Shown piece after piece: positions 23,160 to 35,241 of a stretch of 64,000 nucleotides of DNA; position 1 is the first letter of the stretch; every line of letters begins with the position of its first letter. The stretch comes from Notospermus geniculatus (taxonomy: Eukaryota > Nemertea > Pilidiophora > Heteronemertea > Lineidae). The stretch covers positions 105,770 to 169,769 of the forward strand of contig NMRB01000783.1 in NCBI GenBank assembly GCA_002633025.1, in the 5' to 3' direction. The notes below the pieces were generated by a model, which saw only the letters and a list, made by a program, of their open reading frames with translations, was not told the DNA's origin and searched no databases. Both the position numbers and the translations under genes were made by a program.

Positions 23160-23740
23160 AAAGAACGATATCTAGTATGAAATAACTCCAGTTCACATGA
23201 AAACTTGACAACCATGATTGAGTGATTTAGATATTTTGCCATTTTGAGAAATTGTGAAAATATAAGGCGCGTCATCTGGAGTTGTTGAAGTGTAGGTTTT
23301 TCCTGAAGAACCCAGCTGCTGCTGTTGAACACTTTGACGCCCTTCTTCGAGCTGTGATCTACGTTCCTATAGTCCTTTCCAGATACCTAAGGCAAATGGT
23401 ACTAGACGCAAGGGCCCAACGCGCCGCGTAGCGGCCAACAGCGAAGCTAGCCAAGACTTCTCACGGGTCAGACAATAGAATTAGACTCATAGGTGAAATG
23501 CGCCTAATGTTCAGATGGAATATACCGGACGGTTGGTTGACGTTTTTAGTGGCTGTGAACGTAGATGGGTACATTATGTAGTGATATACTGACAGATTTG
23601 CTGGGGACTTGCTCTGTGGATGTTGTGAAATGCGATTTTTGTAACATTATTCTGATTTGTGACGTCATTTCTATTATCATAAAAATATGTTGAGTAGCTG
23701 GGATGTATTTATAAACATTTATTCAGCACCCACCACCATG
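23160..23740. other. No gene recognised
   Basis: No domain, exon or clear repeat could be supported in this stretch before the tRNA-like sequence. Confidence 0.5.
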
Positions 23741-23811
23741 GCCGGCTGGCGCATCGGTAGAGCGTCCGGCTATGAATCCGGGGCGCCGGGTTCGAGCCTT
23801 GCGAGAGGCGA
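23741..23811 (+). repeat. tRNA-like sequence, probable SINE head
   Basis: Begins GCCGGCTGGCGCATCGGTAG (A box) with an anticodon arm CCGG-CTATGAA-TCCGG and B box GGTTCGAGCC. The acceptor stem is poorly closed and the anticodon position reads ATG, so a working tRNA is doubtful. The assembly gap begins five bases later and hides the body. Confidence 0.5.
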
Positions 23812-23816
23812 TTTTT

Positions 23817-24118
23817 NNNNNNNNNNNNNNNNNNNNNNNNNNNNNNNNNNNNNNNNNNNNNNNNNNNNNNNNNNNNNNNNNNNNNNNNNNNNNNNNNNNN
23901 NNNNNNNNNNNNNNNNNNNNNNNNNNNNNNNNNNNNNNNNNNNNNNNNNNNNNNNNNNNNNNNNNNNNNNNNNNNNNNNNNNNNNNNNNNNNNNNNNNNN
24001 NNNNNNNNNNNNNNNNNNNNNNNNNNNNNNNNNNNNNNNNNNNNNNNNNNNNNNNNNNNNNNNNNNNNNNNNNNNNNNNNNNNNNNNNNNNNNNNNNNNN
24101 NNNNNNNNNNNNNNNNNN
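23817..24118. other. Assembly gap (302 N)
   Basis: A run of undetermined bases between a tRNA-like head and the left end of a TIR element. Repeat collapse is the likely cause. Confidence 0.99.
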
Positions 24119-25018
24119 CGCGGTAAGCCCAACCCTCCTCGACCACTTTATTGAATAGGACAACCATGATTGGCTCTCGCTGACCTAACAATACCATACT
24201 CGCCCCGCCTACGATGACAATGGCAATGAATAACCAGCTCGATCGTTCCTGCTGGACTTCAACGCCCCCATGCGACCGGTGTGTTAGAATCTGTTTTCTT
24301 TGGAAGAGTAAACAATGAGACTGGCGATCAGTCCCCAATCTTCGTCTACATGAGTGTCTGTACTAAAGTCAGACACAACCTCGTACTTCGTTCGTGCAAA
24401 TCATTGAGAAGTTCGCTGTGATTTGTGTTTCCCTCGCACGTGCACCAATCAGAACACTTGTTTTTTAGTGGTCAACACAAAGGTGTGCATGATGGGGAGC
24501 GAAACGGGGGGCGATGTCACAAGCCTTGGCAAAGAATCATATCAAGGGCTAAATCAAAACATGCATGAATGATAGTGCGGAATAAATGTAAAACGACCTC
24601 CCCTACTCTAACCGGACACTGTAGTTTCATATCCCAAATGCGCCGCGCGTTGAGCCGCCCTTCTATTGTTTGCCATAATTAACGAGCAGCGCGCGCGGCC
24701 CGCGTGCCTCGCATTTATTGTTCCATTAATTGTTTAACAGCCCACACGAAGCCCACCTTATTACAACTCAAAAGGTGATTCAATAATAAACGACTGTGGT
24801 CGCTTAATACACAGTATACATGTGGTAGACTCTATATGCCAGCGTGAGTTATTGTACAGCGACTTTGTTTACCATTCGCTCGCACAGCCCTTCTGGCGCT
24901 GGCCATTCATGGTCATTGTAGAGGAGGCGGGGCGAGTCGTTGACGTTGTTAGGTCCGCGAGAGCCAATCAATGTTGTCCTATTCAATGAGGTGGTCGACG
25001 AGGGTTGGTCTTACCGCG
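24119..25018. mobile_element. 900-bp inverted-repeat element
   Basis: The left arm CGCGGTAAGCCCAACCCTCC to about 24,240 pairs with the right arm 24,900-25,018, which ends GGTTGGTCTTACCGCG. The left terminus touches the gap, so the true end and duplication are hidden. The interior has no ORF of note but includes a GC-rich block (GCGCGCGGCCCGCG). Confidence 0.75.
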
Positions 25019-25403
25019 CGGCGTCTAAGCGCAAGAACCCTATTGTGAAATATGATTTACAGGTGAAAAATAAGCCATAAAATTTGTCGTATACGTCATC
25101 AAATTGAGAACTACATGAGCTCGCCGAAGGGCTTCGGAAGTATACCGAAGAACGCTCGGAACCTGTCACTCTCTTCAATGCATAAGTCATACGGCTTATT
25201 CATGTAATGCATCCCTAGTAAGGTAGGTTACAATGGAGCTGAACACTGTTTCAGAAATAACGAGGGCATGGCAAACGTCATTAATCGTTACCAACTTAAT
25301 GTAGTTCCGCCCGAACTATTCCTTATAAGCCGATAAAATTGTGAATAATTAGACCATCGCCGCATTTGTAGGCCTATCACTAAATATTCCTCGCCGTCGG
25401 GGT

Positions 25404-25481
25404 GAGCCCGGTAGCCCAGTGGTTACAGCATGGGTAGTGGATTGTTTCCGATATCCGTGGGTTCGAGTCCTGTTGGAGTAA
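25404..25481 (+). repeat. tRNA-like SINE head
   Basis: TAGCCCAGTGGTTACAGC (A box) and GGGTTCGAGTCC (B box) with a long spacer. T-rich runs after 25,485 resemble a Pol III stop. The anticodon arm does not fold convincingly, so it is not called a tRNA gene. Confidence 0.55.
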
Positions 25482-25668
25482 GAATTTTTTCTCCCCATTT
25501 TTTTTCCTTTCACGTACGTTTTCTGTGGTTGGATGTAGACTTATTCCGATATTACTTCTCCCTGCCAATAGGTTACACAACGCAGCAATTTCACTCGCGC
25601 TACATGATCTGACACCACAAAACGTCATTGTCGCCATCATGCTGGTACATCTAGCTAAACACGTAGAC

Positions 25669-25719
25669 ACCTCTCCTCACACTCGACAGCTATTAAAGCT
25701 GTCGGGTGTGAGGAGAGGT
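25669..25719. repeat. 23-bp-arm hairpin
   Basis: ACCTCTCCTCACACTCGACA and its complement flank the short loop ATTAA, with one mismatch. A second hairpin (CACGCTATTATTAGCGGG / CCCGCTAATAGCGTG) lies at 25,830-25,862. Confidence 0.75.
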
Positions 25720-25869
25720 CCACACTGCCCACTTCCAACGCGATCCCCAACCAAAACTGATCCACCGCCCCCTGTTCCCATTATTCTGGATGTATAGGAA
25801 TCGGGGAATCCGGTAGAAATACCCATCAACACGCTATTATTAGCGGGCCCGCTAATAGCGTGGTGATTG

Positions 25870-26932
25870 CGCACTGTTTTATTAATATCACGCCACGCAA
25901 ACGATGCGGGCGCGCAAAGCCCGCGCAAACAACAAGCAAGCTGAATTTAGCAAGACGTTTATGAATAAGGGCCCAGATGTCTATACAGTAAGGGTTGGTT
26001 CAGTGACCAAGTTTGCCACTCCTGATTCTGGGATCTCTATACTGGAAAGTGCCTGAGGAAGACCCCGGTTGGGGTCAAAAATCTGCGAAATTCGTAGACG
26101 ACTTCATGTTTACTATCATACACCATTAGTGCATATCATTTAGATCTTTTACGTCGCGCCCTTAATAATTTACAAAATTTACGGATTGCAGATTCCAATT
26201 GGTATAATCGACCCACAGCCATCGTCAATCTCCGGCGTCGTGAACATACAGTACTTGAAAATTTGCAAAATACGTGGCACAGTCGGACAAAATTTTCAAA
26301 GTCACGACATTCGGAGATGGCCTCTCAATCGAACGCATGATAGATGCGAAGAAAAGCAGAATTGGTAAGCAGAAATGGGCATTCTAATCCCGTGAGCTCG
26401 TAATGTCACTAGAAAGACTCGTACTGCGCACGGTTGTTTTCCAGTATGTTTACCTCGGTCTCACTGCGGTACATAGGAAGGCCGAAACGGACCGAAACAT
26501 GCCGAATGATTCACAAAGCCACCCATATCATTCGGAACGACCTGAGGCGAACTGCTTACCTGTCCACTGGGCGGCGCATTTCACCTCGTACACAAGTCAA
26601 AGGCAGCCATATTGTTTATCAACAAACCCACATGACCGACAGTGGGACTATTTTGGCAGAATTTTGGCCTGTTAAGATGTTCAACCTTATTTGCTCCATA
26701 CGTTGAGGCATATATATAAACGTACCGGTATCTCACCCAATCTGCCAATTATTGATCCAATAACGCAACGTTTCTGTGTGACCTAGTGCATAGGTGCTGC
26801 AGGTGTGATGAGGCGACCGCATCCAAACGCATTGAAATCGTTGCGCATTCAAGATGGCATTGTGTCCGAGGGGAAATGCGAGTGTCTAGTCTACGGAAAT
26901 TGCCGAGCAGTTGCCTTCGGAAGTTCCGAATG
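25870..26932. other. No gene recognised
   Basis: Contains a half copy of the GACCCCGGTTGGGGTC repeat near 26,060. Other open frames have no recognisable domain. Confidence 0.5.
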
Positions 26933-27311
26933 AGTATATAGGCTCTGAAGGGGGTCAGATAGAAGACTAGAAAATCCCTTCTGCAGCGGCCAAAACACTA
27001 AAATTTTAGCACTTTTTCCTTGAAATTATTTGAGGTGAATTTTCTACATTTAACGCAGTAAACTTCCGGAGTGGTCATTTATTCAGTGGGAATCTACAGT
27101 ATATAGGCTCTGAAGGGGGTCAGGTGAAGCTGTGAAGGGCTTTTGCAGCGGCCAAGTGTCATTTTTAACCTTTTTTGGTGATTTTTTAGGATTTTTCGAA
27201 GTCGTAAAAATTGCACTTTTCAAGGAAAAAGTGCTAAAATTTTAGTGTTTTGGTCGCTGCAGAAGGAATTTTCTAGTCTTCTATCTGACCCCCTTCAGAG
27301 CCTATATACTC
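26933..27311. mobile_element. Palindromic MITE with internal repeat
   Basis: GAGTATATAGGCTCTGAAGG at left pairs with CCTTCAGAGCCTATATACTC at right, flanked by a possible 4-bp GAAT duplication. An additional direct copy of the end (TATATAGGCTCTGAAGGGGG) at 27,101 shows that the left arm was duplicated internally. Confidence 0.75.
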
Positions 27312-27486
27312 GAATGCACCCATATAAGTTATAATAATTTTGCGGTGATTATATAAATATGTATGTAATGAGCTTACGATCAAGGCGCTGCACTAAGACG
27401 TTTAAAAAAAGTATCAATAGATGGCGCGAAGATTGGTAGCCTAGCTCGCTGGCACTGCAGCTCAATGCGTCTCATTTTTCCAGTTA

Positions 27487-27715
27487 AGTGGTGTGCAGGA
27501 ATACTTTTGTTCTGTCGATAGAAAATCGAAGGAATACATGGAAGCAATGGGTGGGACGTATTCGAAACTACCGCTAAACACAAGCACCGATGGAAATTGT
27601 CCTTTCAACGATGTTTTGCTGATGTATGGCGACGAGGGGNAAACGGATCAAGACAGTTATGCTAACATTAAGCTCGGGCGCGTGCGAGGGAAGAATCTTC
27701 CTATATCTAGATCCG
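27487..27715 (+). pseudogene. OTU/vertnin-like fragment
   Basis: The frame contains LPLNTSTDGNCPFNDVLLM followed by a gap-like N and, in another frame, KRIKTVMLTL. The D-G-N-C signature with a following aromatic and helix is the OTU cysteine-protease nucleophile region. A version followed by R/K-x-R-T-V-x-E-L occurs in vertnin-like, often transposon-derived, proteins. The ambiguous base at 27,640 sits at the frame change, so a sequencing problem may hide an intact exon. The histidine half of the active site is not seen. A TIR element starts at 27,772. Confidence 0.4.
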
Positions 27716-27771
27716 TGCAATTCCCTATTACTATGTATTTATTTGCCGGTATGTTTATTCTGTAATATGTA

Positions 27772-29476
27772 CACTCATGGTCAAATGTTTATGGACACCA
27801 CCTTTCCCCCGTTTTCTCAAAAACTACTGGGGCTAAAATGGCACAACCACCAGCAAAATGGCTATCACATGATCTTAATTTTGTTAACAGATATTATGAC
27901 GTAATGATGCTATGATGTAATTTCTAAGACCACCTTTTTTCAACTTTTTGGTTATCACTTTTTTCCCGTTTTTTTTCAACACTATCAGTCAGGCCAGTAT
28001 TCAAAACATTTTTTGTCGAAATTTCATAAAAAAATCCAAAAGGAAATGCACTTTTATCGCGTTTTTCTTGGCACATCAGCTTGAGACTCGACACCAGCTG
28101 GAGTAATCACTGAAACGGCCGCTGTTGTCTCAGTTCACTGTCATGGAAGTCTTGAGGCCTAGTGGCACAATGTTACATAACATGGAACAACCCTTTTGTG
28201 GACAGCCACACATGACTTGCCATTTTAGTTTTGTCATTTTATAAAGCTGTTACCGCTGGTTCTTTATTGACCTACTATAGAGTACGACAAGTGAGCTCCA
28301 TAATATGAAGATCAGCCACCGAGGTCTTTGCTTGGTTGCAGTTTGTGAATAAGGTCCCTGCACATTAGGTCACAATGGCAACATTATTAGCGAATACCCC
28401 ATCATGTGTAACGATTGCCCGAACATGGGGCCATCTCATGAATAGATTGGGGTTGTTCAACACTGGCCAAAAACTGATAGACACAAATGCGATAAAGATG
28501 CATTTCCTTTTGAATTTTTTTGGAAATTTCGATCAAGAAAGTATTGAAGGCAGGCATGACTGATAGTGTTGAGAAAAAACCGGGGAAAAAAGTGACAACA
28601 AAAAAGTTGAAAAAAGGTAGTCTTAAGCCGCCCATACACCACTGTATGCAACCGCACGAGGGTAACCCGGGTTACCCTCGTAACAATGGCGGCAGAACAA
28701 GATACGCTTCGGTGAGTAAATTGGCTCTGGTGGCGAAACTAGCACATCTCTGTGACTGAATTTTTGCATGTTGGAAGAGAAAATAGTACTGCACACTACT
28801 GTATATCGCATGGCATTGAAAATTTTCTATTCATGCCGTATTTTGACCGGGAAGTCGGACACGACGACGAGGGTAATTCCAACCGTACTTTTATGCATTA
28901 CGAGGCTAACTCCTTTTTTGGAATTACCCTCGTCTTCGTGTCCGACTTCCCGGCCAAAATACGGCATAAACAGGGATTTACCAACGCCATGCGATATACA
29001 GTAGTGTGCAGTACTATTTTCTCTTCCAACATGCAAAAATTCAGTCAAAGAGATGTGCTAGTTTCGCCACCAGAGCCAATTTACTCACCGAAGCGTATCT
29101 TGTTCTGCCGCCATTGTTACGAGGGTAACCCGGGTTACCCTCGTGCGGTTGCATACAGTGTACACGGCGCAATATTATTGCACAATATGGGGCCCAAATG
29201 GGTGGCCGTGTGCTTTTCGCATGATGGGTAGAAGAAAGATTGGCAATAATATTGCCCATTGTGATCCTCATATTGTGCAATAATATTGATCGTGTATGGG
29301 CCGCTTTAGAAATTACAACATAGCACCATTACGTCATAATATCTGTGAACCAAACTAACATCATCTGATAGCCAAGGAATTTTTCTACATTTTGGTGGTG
29401 GTTGCGCCATTATAACCCCAGTAGTTTTTGAGAAAACGGGGGAAAACTGGTGTCCATAAACTTTTGACCATGAGTG
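27772..29476. mobile_element. TA-flanked inverted-repeat element
   Basis: CACTCATGGTCAAATGTTTA at left pairs with TAAACTTTTGACCATGAGTG at right, with TA on both sides (27,770-27,771 and 29,477-29,478), as for Tc1/mariner-type elements. The arms run about 300 bp, to the block GAAATGCACTTTTATCGCG and its complement near 28,495. No transposase is present. Its right arm is interrupted by the element at 28,626-29,305. Confidence 0.8.
28626..29305. mobile_element. Nested Harbinger-type MITE, TTA duplication
   Basis: A 680-bp palindromic element with ends AGCCGCCCATACAC and GTGTATGGGCCGCT. TTA lies on both sides (28,623-28,625 and 29,306-29,308). The uninterrupted opposite arm of the host element (27,921-27,930, minus strand TCTTAGAAA) shows a single TTA at the same place, which proves the insertion site. 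Internal hairpins include GAGGGTAACCCGGGTTACCC twice. Confidence 0.9.
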
Positions 29477-29489
29477 TACATTTGTCCCG

Positions 29490-30650
29490 TTAGTGTGGAA
29501 TCTCAGCAATAAAGTGGTAGACAGAGTGATTTACAAAGTTGCAAAAATCGAACTGTTGCTCTGATCAGCGACTCATACATCTAACGTTTTTTTACGTTTT
29601 CGGTTGCAGGTACACGGGAACGTACGCAACGACAGGAATTGATCTTCTTTCGCCCAACATAGAGGAGGTATGCATCTCTACGGCCAACGACAGCAGCTAT
29701 TCGCCTACACACTAGCGGCCCGTTCTGTTCCTTTCCCAATACTGAACCAGGCATGGAGGAAGGACCAGGTGGAATCTCACTTTGGATATGATCCGACCGA
29801 AAGACGTCATGACGTCACGTTTGTTTCAGTTGACATCGTATGGCGGGGAAATGCAGTGCAGCAGATTTTTTTCCCGGATTTTCTTCCGACGTGGACTTTC
29901 TGGTGAACTTTCTGGGGAAAAACTGACCATAGGCCAACCGGCAACTTTGCATTCTGTGCAATATGATTTCACTTTTGCCAAAATCCCCCACGGTTCGGTC
30001 TGATCGATACCAGCGGATATCGTGGAACTGCGTAGATTCCTCAACGAAAGTGGTTTTTAATACCTTGATCAATTTGAAATACCTTGATCAATCTGGTACC
30101 CGGTCTTCTGGGCAGCTTGCATTCGAAGACCGGTGAAAGCAAATGATCTACGGCGGATTCCCGACGAGTGACGTCATTGTACAACTCCAAGAGCAAAATT
30201 GGGTCATGTGACATTTTGAGATGATGGCGGCTCCCACAACTCAGGCATGATCTCGTAAATTATGAGTAAATTTCAGAAAAAACATAGATTTTTGCTTAAT
30301 GAGATCAAAGTTGGCTTTAGCCCAGGTGAATGAAAGAAGGCAAACAGATTACTGCTGCCTAAAACCCATGCAAGCTAAATGCCTGAAACGGGCAGTGAAC
30401 GGTGATACAATTGCTATTTTGCCTACAGGGCTTCCCCGAGCTAAATATAGACCAGGGGGCGCCATGATGGTTTTATGCATTTGCTTGCGTCTGTCCTAGT
30501 ATTTTTAATCAGGACAGTGTTCGGTCTAAGCATGCAATATACTTTGTATACTAGCAAAGCAATTGCAGAGATCACAAAATGCTTCTTAAACCCAGACACA
30601 GTATGCGTTAGATTTTGTATCTGGCCACGGCCGACATAATCTTTGACCCT
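29490..30650. other. No gene recognised
   Basis: A possible short exon (acceptor-like TTTCGGTTGCAG at about 29,609, donor-like GAG/GTATGC at about 29,669) has an open frame but no identifiable domain. The rest is unassigned. Confidence 0.4.
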
Positions 30651-30654
30651 TAGA

Positions 30655-30808
30655 CAAGGTCGTATATTCATGCTCGATAGACTGTTCAAATCTATCTATT
30701 TGAATGGTCTAATTTACCAATTAGGCATGGAGAGTGTTGCTACAGTACACATACAAGAATGAATAGAAGCATGAACTTACCCATCCTGAGAATCTCAGGT
30801 CATTTACT
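30655..30808. repeat. Dispersed repeat A fragment
   Basis: Contains CTGTTCAAATCTATCTATTT, TTACCAATTAGGCATG and GAGAATCTCAGGTCATT. It is shared with 60,300-60,420 and, inverted, 53,440-53,520. It continues after the hAT-like insertion at 31,214. Confidence 0.6.
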
Positions 30809-30816
30809 GTCGTACC

Positions 30817-31205
30817 TAGCCTGGTTCCCTGGCACCGTCGAGATGGCGCTGCGTAGACGGAGGCCAGGCAGTAGCCGTTGAGCATGGTTGAGAAGTGACG
30901 TCATGGGTAGGAGACTAAGCCAGCCCACCCATTCTGTGTAATCGATTCGACCAAGTAAAAAATACTTCAAATTCATTAATGTTCGTTCTTTTTACCAGTT
31001 CTGTATGTAACAAGTATGAGTTAGCTAAATCCATATTTTTTTCCCCTATCATTATTCCCAAATTCGTCCTTTTCACTGTCAGATTAATTGACGCTATGAA
31101 TCCGAGGCCATGCCCTTTCCCCGGAATTCAGGGGAAAAGCAACGGCTACTGCCTGGCCACCGTCTACGCAGCGCCATCTCGACGGTGGGCAGGGAACCGG
31201 GCTAG
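30817..31205. mobile_element. hAT-like MITE, 8-bp target duplication
   Basis: Ends TAGCCTGGTTCCCTG and CAGGGAACCGGGCTAG, with about 60 bp of arm pairing that includes GTCGAGATGGCGCTGCGTAG. It is flanked by identical GTCGTACC at 30,809-30,816 and 31,206-31,213. Eight-base duplications fit hAT. The termini resemble those at 34,631. Confidence 0.85.
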
Positions 31206-31819
31206 GTCGTACCCTCACTCAATGCCCTGAGGACATCCACCCCGTTTCGGTGGGGAAGAGGGATATTCCCTCGTGTGTACTCGCCAATTGGTAATTCACA
31301 AATAAACCATGCAAAGCAGCGGGGAAATGCCACTTGGTGTAATAGACAAATATCGCGCCTAGTGCTACAACGTCTGCACATAGATCTGGTGTTACGAGTT
31401 ACCGGATACCAGGCTCATAGCATTGTGTCTCATTCCATACTTTATGCACGTTGTCGAATGACAGCTGCCCCAAACACATGAACTGGATCATACCTTCGTG
31501 TTCTGATCCTATTGGTACGTCCTCGTTATCAAGATAATCCGTGGGAATCAGTTGACGCGAAGTTAATTCAGGAACAATCAGAAACTCAGCGAGTTTGTCA
31601 GCGAATCGAGAAATTTTCACATCTGCCATTTTGGGATATGACCAAGACGGGATAGAAGCTTCACTGTGATTGGCTGGATTCGGCGGAGTTCAGTACTTCG
31701 CTGCTTCCCCAGCGAAATGGCATGGATGTCGCCAGGGTCTGAACCAAGCGCGAGTTGGGGAGCCGGTTGTGAAGACCCTGGGTGCGAGGATGGAACTTAC
31801 CTGATGAAGGGTGCGTCAA

Positions 31820-32788
31820 GCTAAATGGGTCAATGTCGTCCTGGGTATACCTTATGTTTTCCAAGGAGCATCCTGGGTAATCATTTTCTTTACGCAGGTC
31901 GATGCTGGGTAAACATAAGGAACCTTAACTTTACCCAGGTTGGAGTTCCCGCCGAATCGCGCTGATCGTACACCTGCGTCCGAGGATTGGTACTGCGCAC
32001 GCGTAGCGCCCAGGAATTAGGCCTAAATTGTGTTGTACAACATTTATGACATTGGTCGTTATGGAGCCTATAGCTGAACACCAGGCATGGTTTTTGAAAA
32101 AAAGTTCCTCCAGTGCGGGATCACCGACAGCACAGTGCAGTAGCAGTCTGCCCATGTTCATCATGCGCAGCGTCTTCATTGGAAAAAGCATACTCGGTCA
32201 TTATAGATTGATTTTTGAATGCATAAAAACTTAAATTTCGACCATTTCGATCATTTCGACAATTTCATTTCGGCCGTTTCGATCATTTCGGCCGTTTCGA
32301 TCATTTCGGCCATTTCATTTCGGTCGTTTCGATCATTTCGGCCATTTCATTTCGGGGTTTCGATCATTTCGGCCGTTTCGATCACTTCGGCCATTACAAT
32401 CATTTCGGCCATTACAATCATTTCGGCCACTTGATTTCGGCCGTTTCGATCATTTCGGTCATTTCATTTCGGCCGTTTCGATCATTTCGGCCAGTTCATT
32501 CCGGGTTTTATAAGTAGCCATTCTCAAACCAAGGATGCAAAAATCAACAAAATTAATTCACATGTGTTAATTTATACGCACAATGCATTTCGCGATTGCA
32601 TCGTGACATGCGTACCAAATTCCATCCTCGGACGCAGATGAACGATCAGAGCGATTCGGCGGGAACTCCAAGCTGGGTAAAGTTAAGAATCCTCATGTTT
32701 ACCCAGGATGATCCTGGGTAAAGAGAAGGATTACCCAGGATCCTGGGTAAACATAAGGTATACCCAGGACGACATTGACCCATTCAGT
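31820..32788. mobile_element. MULE-like element with minisatellite core
   Basis: Inverted ends of about 170 bp (GCTAAATGGGTCAATGTCGT; complement at 32,640-32,788) enclose a core with a TTTCGATCATTTCGGCC array. The 9-bp flanks GTGCGTCAA and GTAAGTCAA match at 7 of 9. Paralogous sequence near 60,405-60,450 lacks the insert. The ends share CGTCCTGGGTATAC with the MITEs at 8,830 and 52,071. Confidence 0.8.
32240..32515. repeat. Minisatellite inside MULE-like element
   Basis: Irregular tandem units of TTTCGATCATTTCGGCCG and shortened forms. Any open frame here is repeat-encoded. Confidence 0.85.
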
Positions 32789-32799
32789 GTAAGTCAAGC

Positions 32800-33010
32800 T
32801 ATCAGCACGTTGAACTTCTCAAGTGATGAAAGTATGGCGGCCATGTTTGTTTCGATATAGTATCAGTCCAGCGTGTTACCACTGGCTATTATAGGTTGGA
32901 CACAGGACACAAGTCTTATCAAGGTGGGGAGGGAGAAAGAGTCACCTCATGCATACTGTGGGACTTTAATAGACAGTGACAATCCAGAACGAGTTGTTTC
33001 CAAAAATACG
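32800..33010. repeat. Dispersed repeat A, second segment
   Basis: CACGTTGAACTTCTCAAGTG, then AGGTGGGGAGGGAGA and ATGCATACTGTGG. It is shared with 60,435-60,610 and, in part and inverted, with 53,280-53,400. Confidence 0.7.
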
Positions 33011-33799
33011 TGTAGTAGGGTCCAAAGGAAGAGAGAACTGGACGATGTCGAATAGATAACACTTCCATGTGATGCTGTCGTACACTAATGCGGTGCAGTT
33101 TAGTTGAAGTTGCCGACAGTGTATCGCACATTCTTGAAAAACTTTTGCGGCGTCCTTGGTTTGAATCAGTTTGCCTGCTGGTGCCGCCGCTTGCGATTTG
33201 AAATAAGCACTTCTGGTGATAAGATCTGAAAACAGGGCGTTAGGTGGTAATAGAGTTTTCGCAATCCCCGGGATAGACCAATGATTACATTTAGTTACGA
33301 TTTTCTATCGTCTGAGCAGCCTATGTCCGTACTGTATTACTTTGTCTCATCATAGACGCCTTTGTCAGACAGAGAAATTTGAATGTCATGAAGCCGATAC
33401 ACTCACAAGAAGTTGTCTAGAAAAACATGAAAAAAAAACGTTTTTTTGCTCACCCTGTATATCGTGTGTACTAATGTACATGGCGTACCGCCATACATTA
33501 TATACACAGACAAGGACACTCACTCGATTTGACACGTCGCCAAAATCACTCCTTTTATCCAAGCCGAATCCCCCTAAAAAGCAATCCAGTACGTTTGTTG
33601 AAGGTAAACATCATATCCAGTCATATGAAACACAAATTTTTTGCCAAAAAATTCATTCAAGGCATCAAAATCGATCATTTAAATCCGATCACGGCTCCGG
33701 CAACAGTAATTCGGACAACATTCGATGATTTCTCCTCTGGCGTGACCTAGTTTCTTCGGCATCACTCGGAATCACACTTCGGCAAACTCCGTCCTTGGC

Positions 33800-33970
33800 T
33801 CTGATTGCAGGGGCGGATCCAGGATTTTTTCGAGGGGTGGGTTCTGGCACCAGGACTCTCTTGTGCCTTCGCCGCGTGCCTCATAGGCGGGGGGTCTGGG
33901 GGACCTCCCCCAGGAAAATTTTGAAAATTAGAAGCTCTGAGACACGATTTCCTGGCATCTGAGGTTGAGA
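33800..33970. repeat. Dispersed C-rich repeat copy
   Basis: GGGGCGGATCCAGGATTTTT, GGGGGGTCTGGGGGACCTCC, then AATTAGAAGCTCTGAGACAC. This is the best preserved member of the family also at 1.9, 8.0, 34.3, 42.3, 53.8 and 55.3 kb. Confidence 0.7.
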
Positions 33971-34630
33971 AAGTCTTACACAAAAAATTTTTTGGAACAG
34001 TATGTTCTTCCTGTTCTTACCAGCCAGCCCGATGCCACGCCTCTTAGACATTTCGAAATAGTGCAAGCATACACAATGCAGTAGGCCCACCAGTATAATA
34101 GTAAGGCAACAGTTTTCCCAAGCAGGGGAAGAGAATTTCCTGGAATCATCGATGCAACGACTGTATCACCATGATTACATCAAAGACACGGGCAGGCACT
34201 ACGCCACAAGCGAGATGTTTGATGTTTAGAGAAAAAAAAATGTTATCTTTGGTCGCCGACGGGGGGGGTCCAACCCCCAGAACACCCCCTCTGTATCCGC
34301 CCCTGGATTGGCTGAAAATAGGAAAACCCAGGAAGTTGAAAATAGCGGTAAATTTAAGCATGTTTAGCGCAAGCAGTAATGACAGTTGAGTTACACACGT
34401 TGTGGAGGCAAATACGTCGCAACATTGCATTCGGGATTGCAGTATGGACAGGGTGGAGGATGATCGTGACCAGTCAAACTGTCTGCTCATAAACTGGTAA
34501 GCAAAATTTAGGATCAAGGCTGAAATATTCATTTGTCATGTTGGATGATCGATGAATGTTACCATGGGTAGGCTACCATCATGGTATGGTTACGGTAGTA
34601 GCCTATTTAGGCCCTGATAGGCGTCCTTGG

Positions 34631-35241
34631 CTAGATTGGTTCCCGTCTTTGCCGCTGCACTCCCGCTGGCGCTCACGTTCCGCTATACAAAGACAGGCAC
34701 GGGGCAGCCATTTTGACAGGAATTCCTGTCCACGCCACTGCGCACCCTCCTTGCGCATCGTTACTGCGCAGCTTTTTGCGCAATGTTTGTAACTAAAATT
34801 AGATCAGATCCACGTGTTCCTACTGAGAGCTGTGCCACTTGACAGATCATGGCTATGAGATGCACACCGATAACACTGAGCAGCATGCATCTGTGCATAG
34901 GAGTCGGCCTACTATCAGGAGATGGCCAACGAACAGGGTTTTGCGAGAGGATAATTCCCCTAGCCCACAAGGCCTGCTCAACACCTAGAAAGTACTCAGA
35001 ATTGTGCCTGGTGTGTGTGCAAATCAATACAGCCATGAAAATTCTCCGAAATACGATGTAATCCACTTCTGAGGCTCTCAAACTGCTTCGGGTTCCACCA
35101 AATTGTTCACCATGAAATACCACAGCGCCATCTTGGATAACGGAAAGGGTTTCCCCGAACAAATATAGCTCGTGACGTCATAACACTGGTACCCCGTGCC
35201 TGTCTTTGAATAGCGGAGCGGCAAAGACGGGAACCAGTCTA
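34631..35241. mobile_element. hAT-like MITE, 8-bp target duplication
   Basis: CTAGATTGGTTCCCGTCTTT at left and AAAGACGGGAACCAGTCTA at right. It is flanked by identical GTCCTTGG at 34,623-34,630 and 35,242-35,249. The left arm has an extra block of about 23 bases (near 34,663-34,685) relative to the right arm. Confidence 0.85.

Noticed and set aside
23687-24338. Long frames spanning the N run
   Set aside because: They are open only because undetermined bases contain no stop codons.
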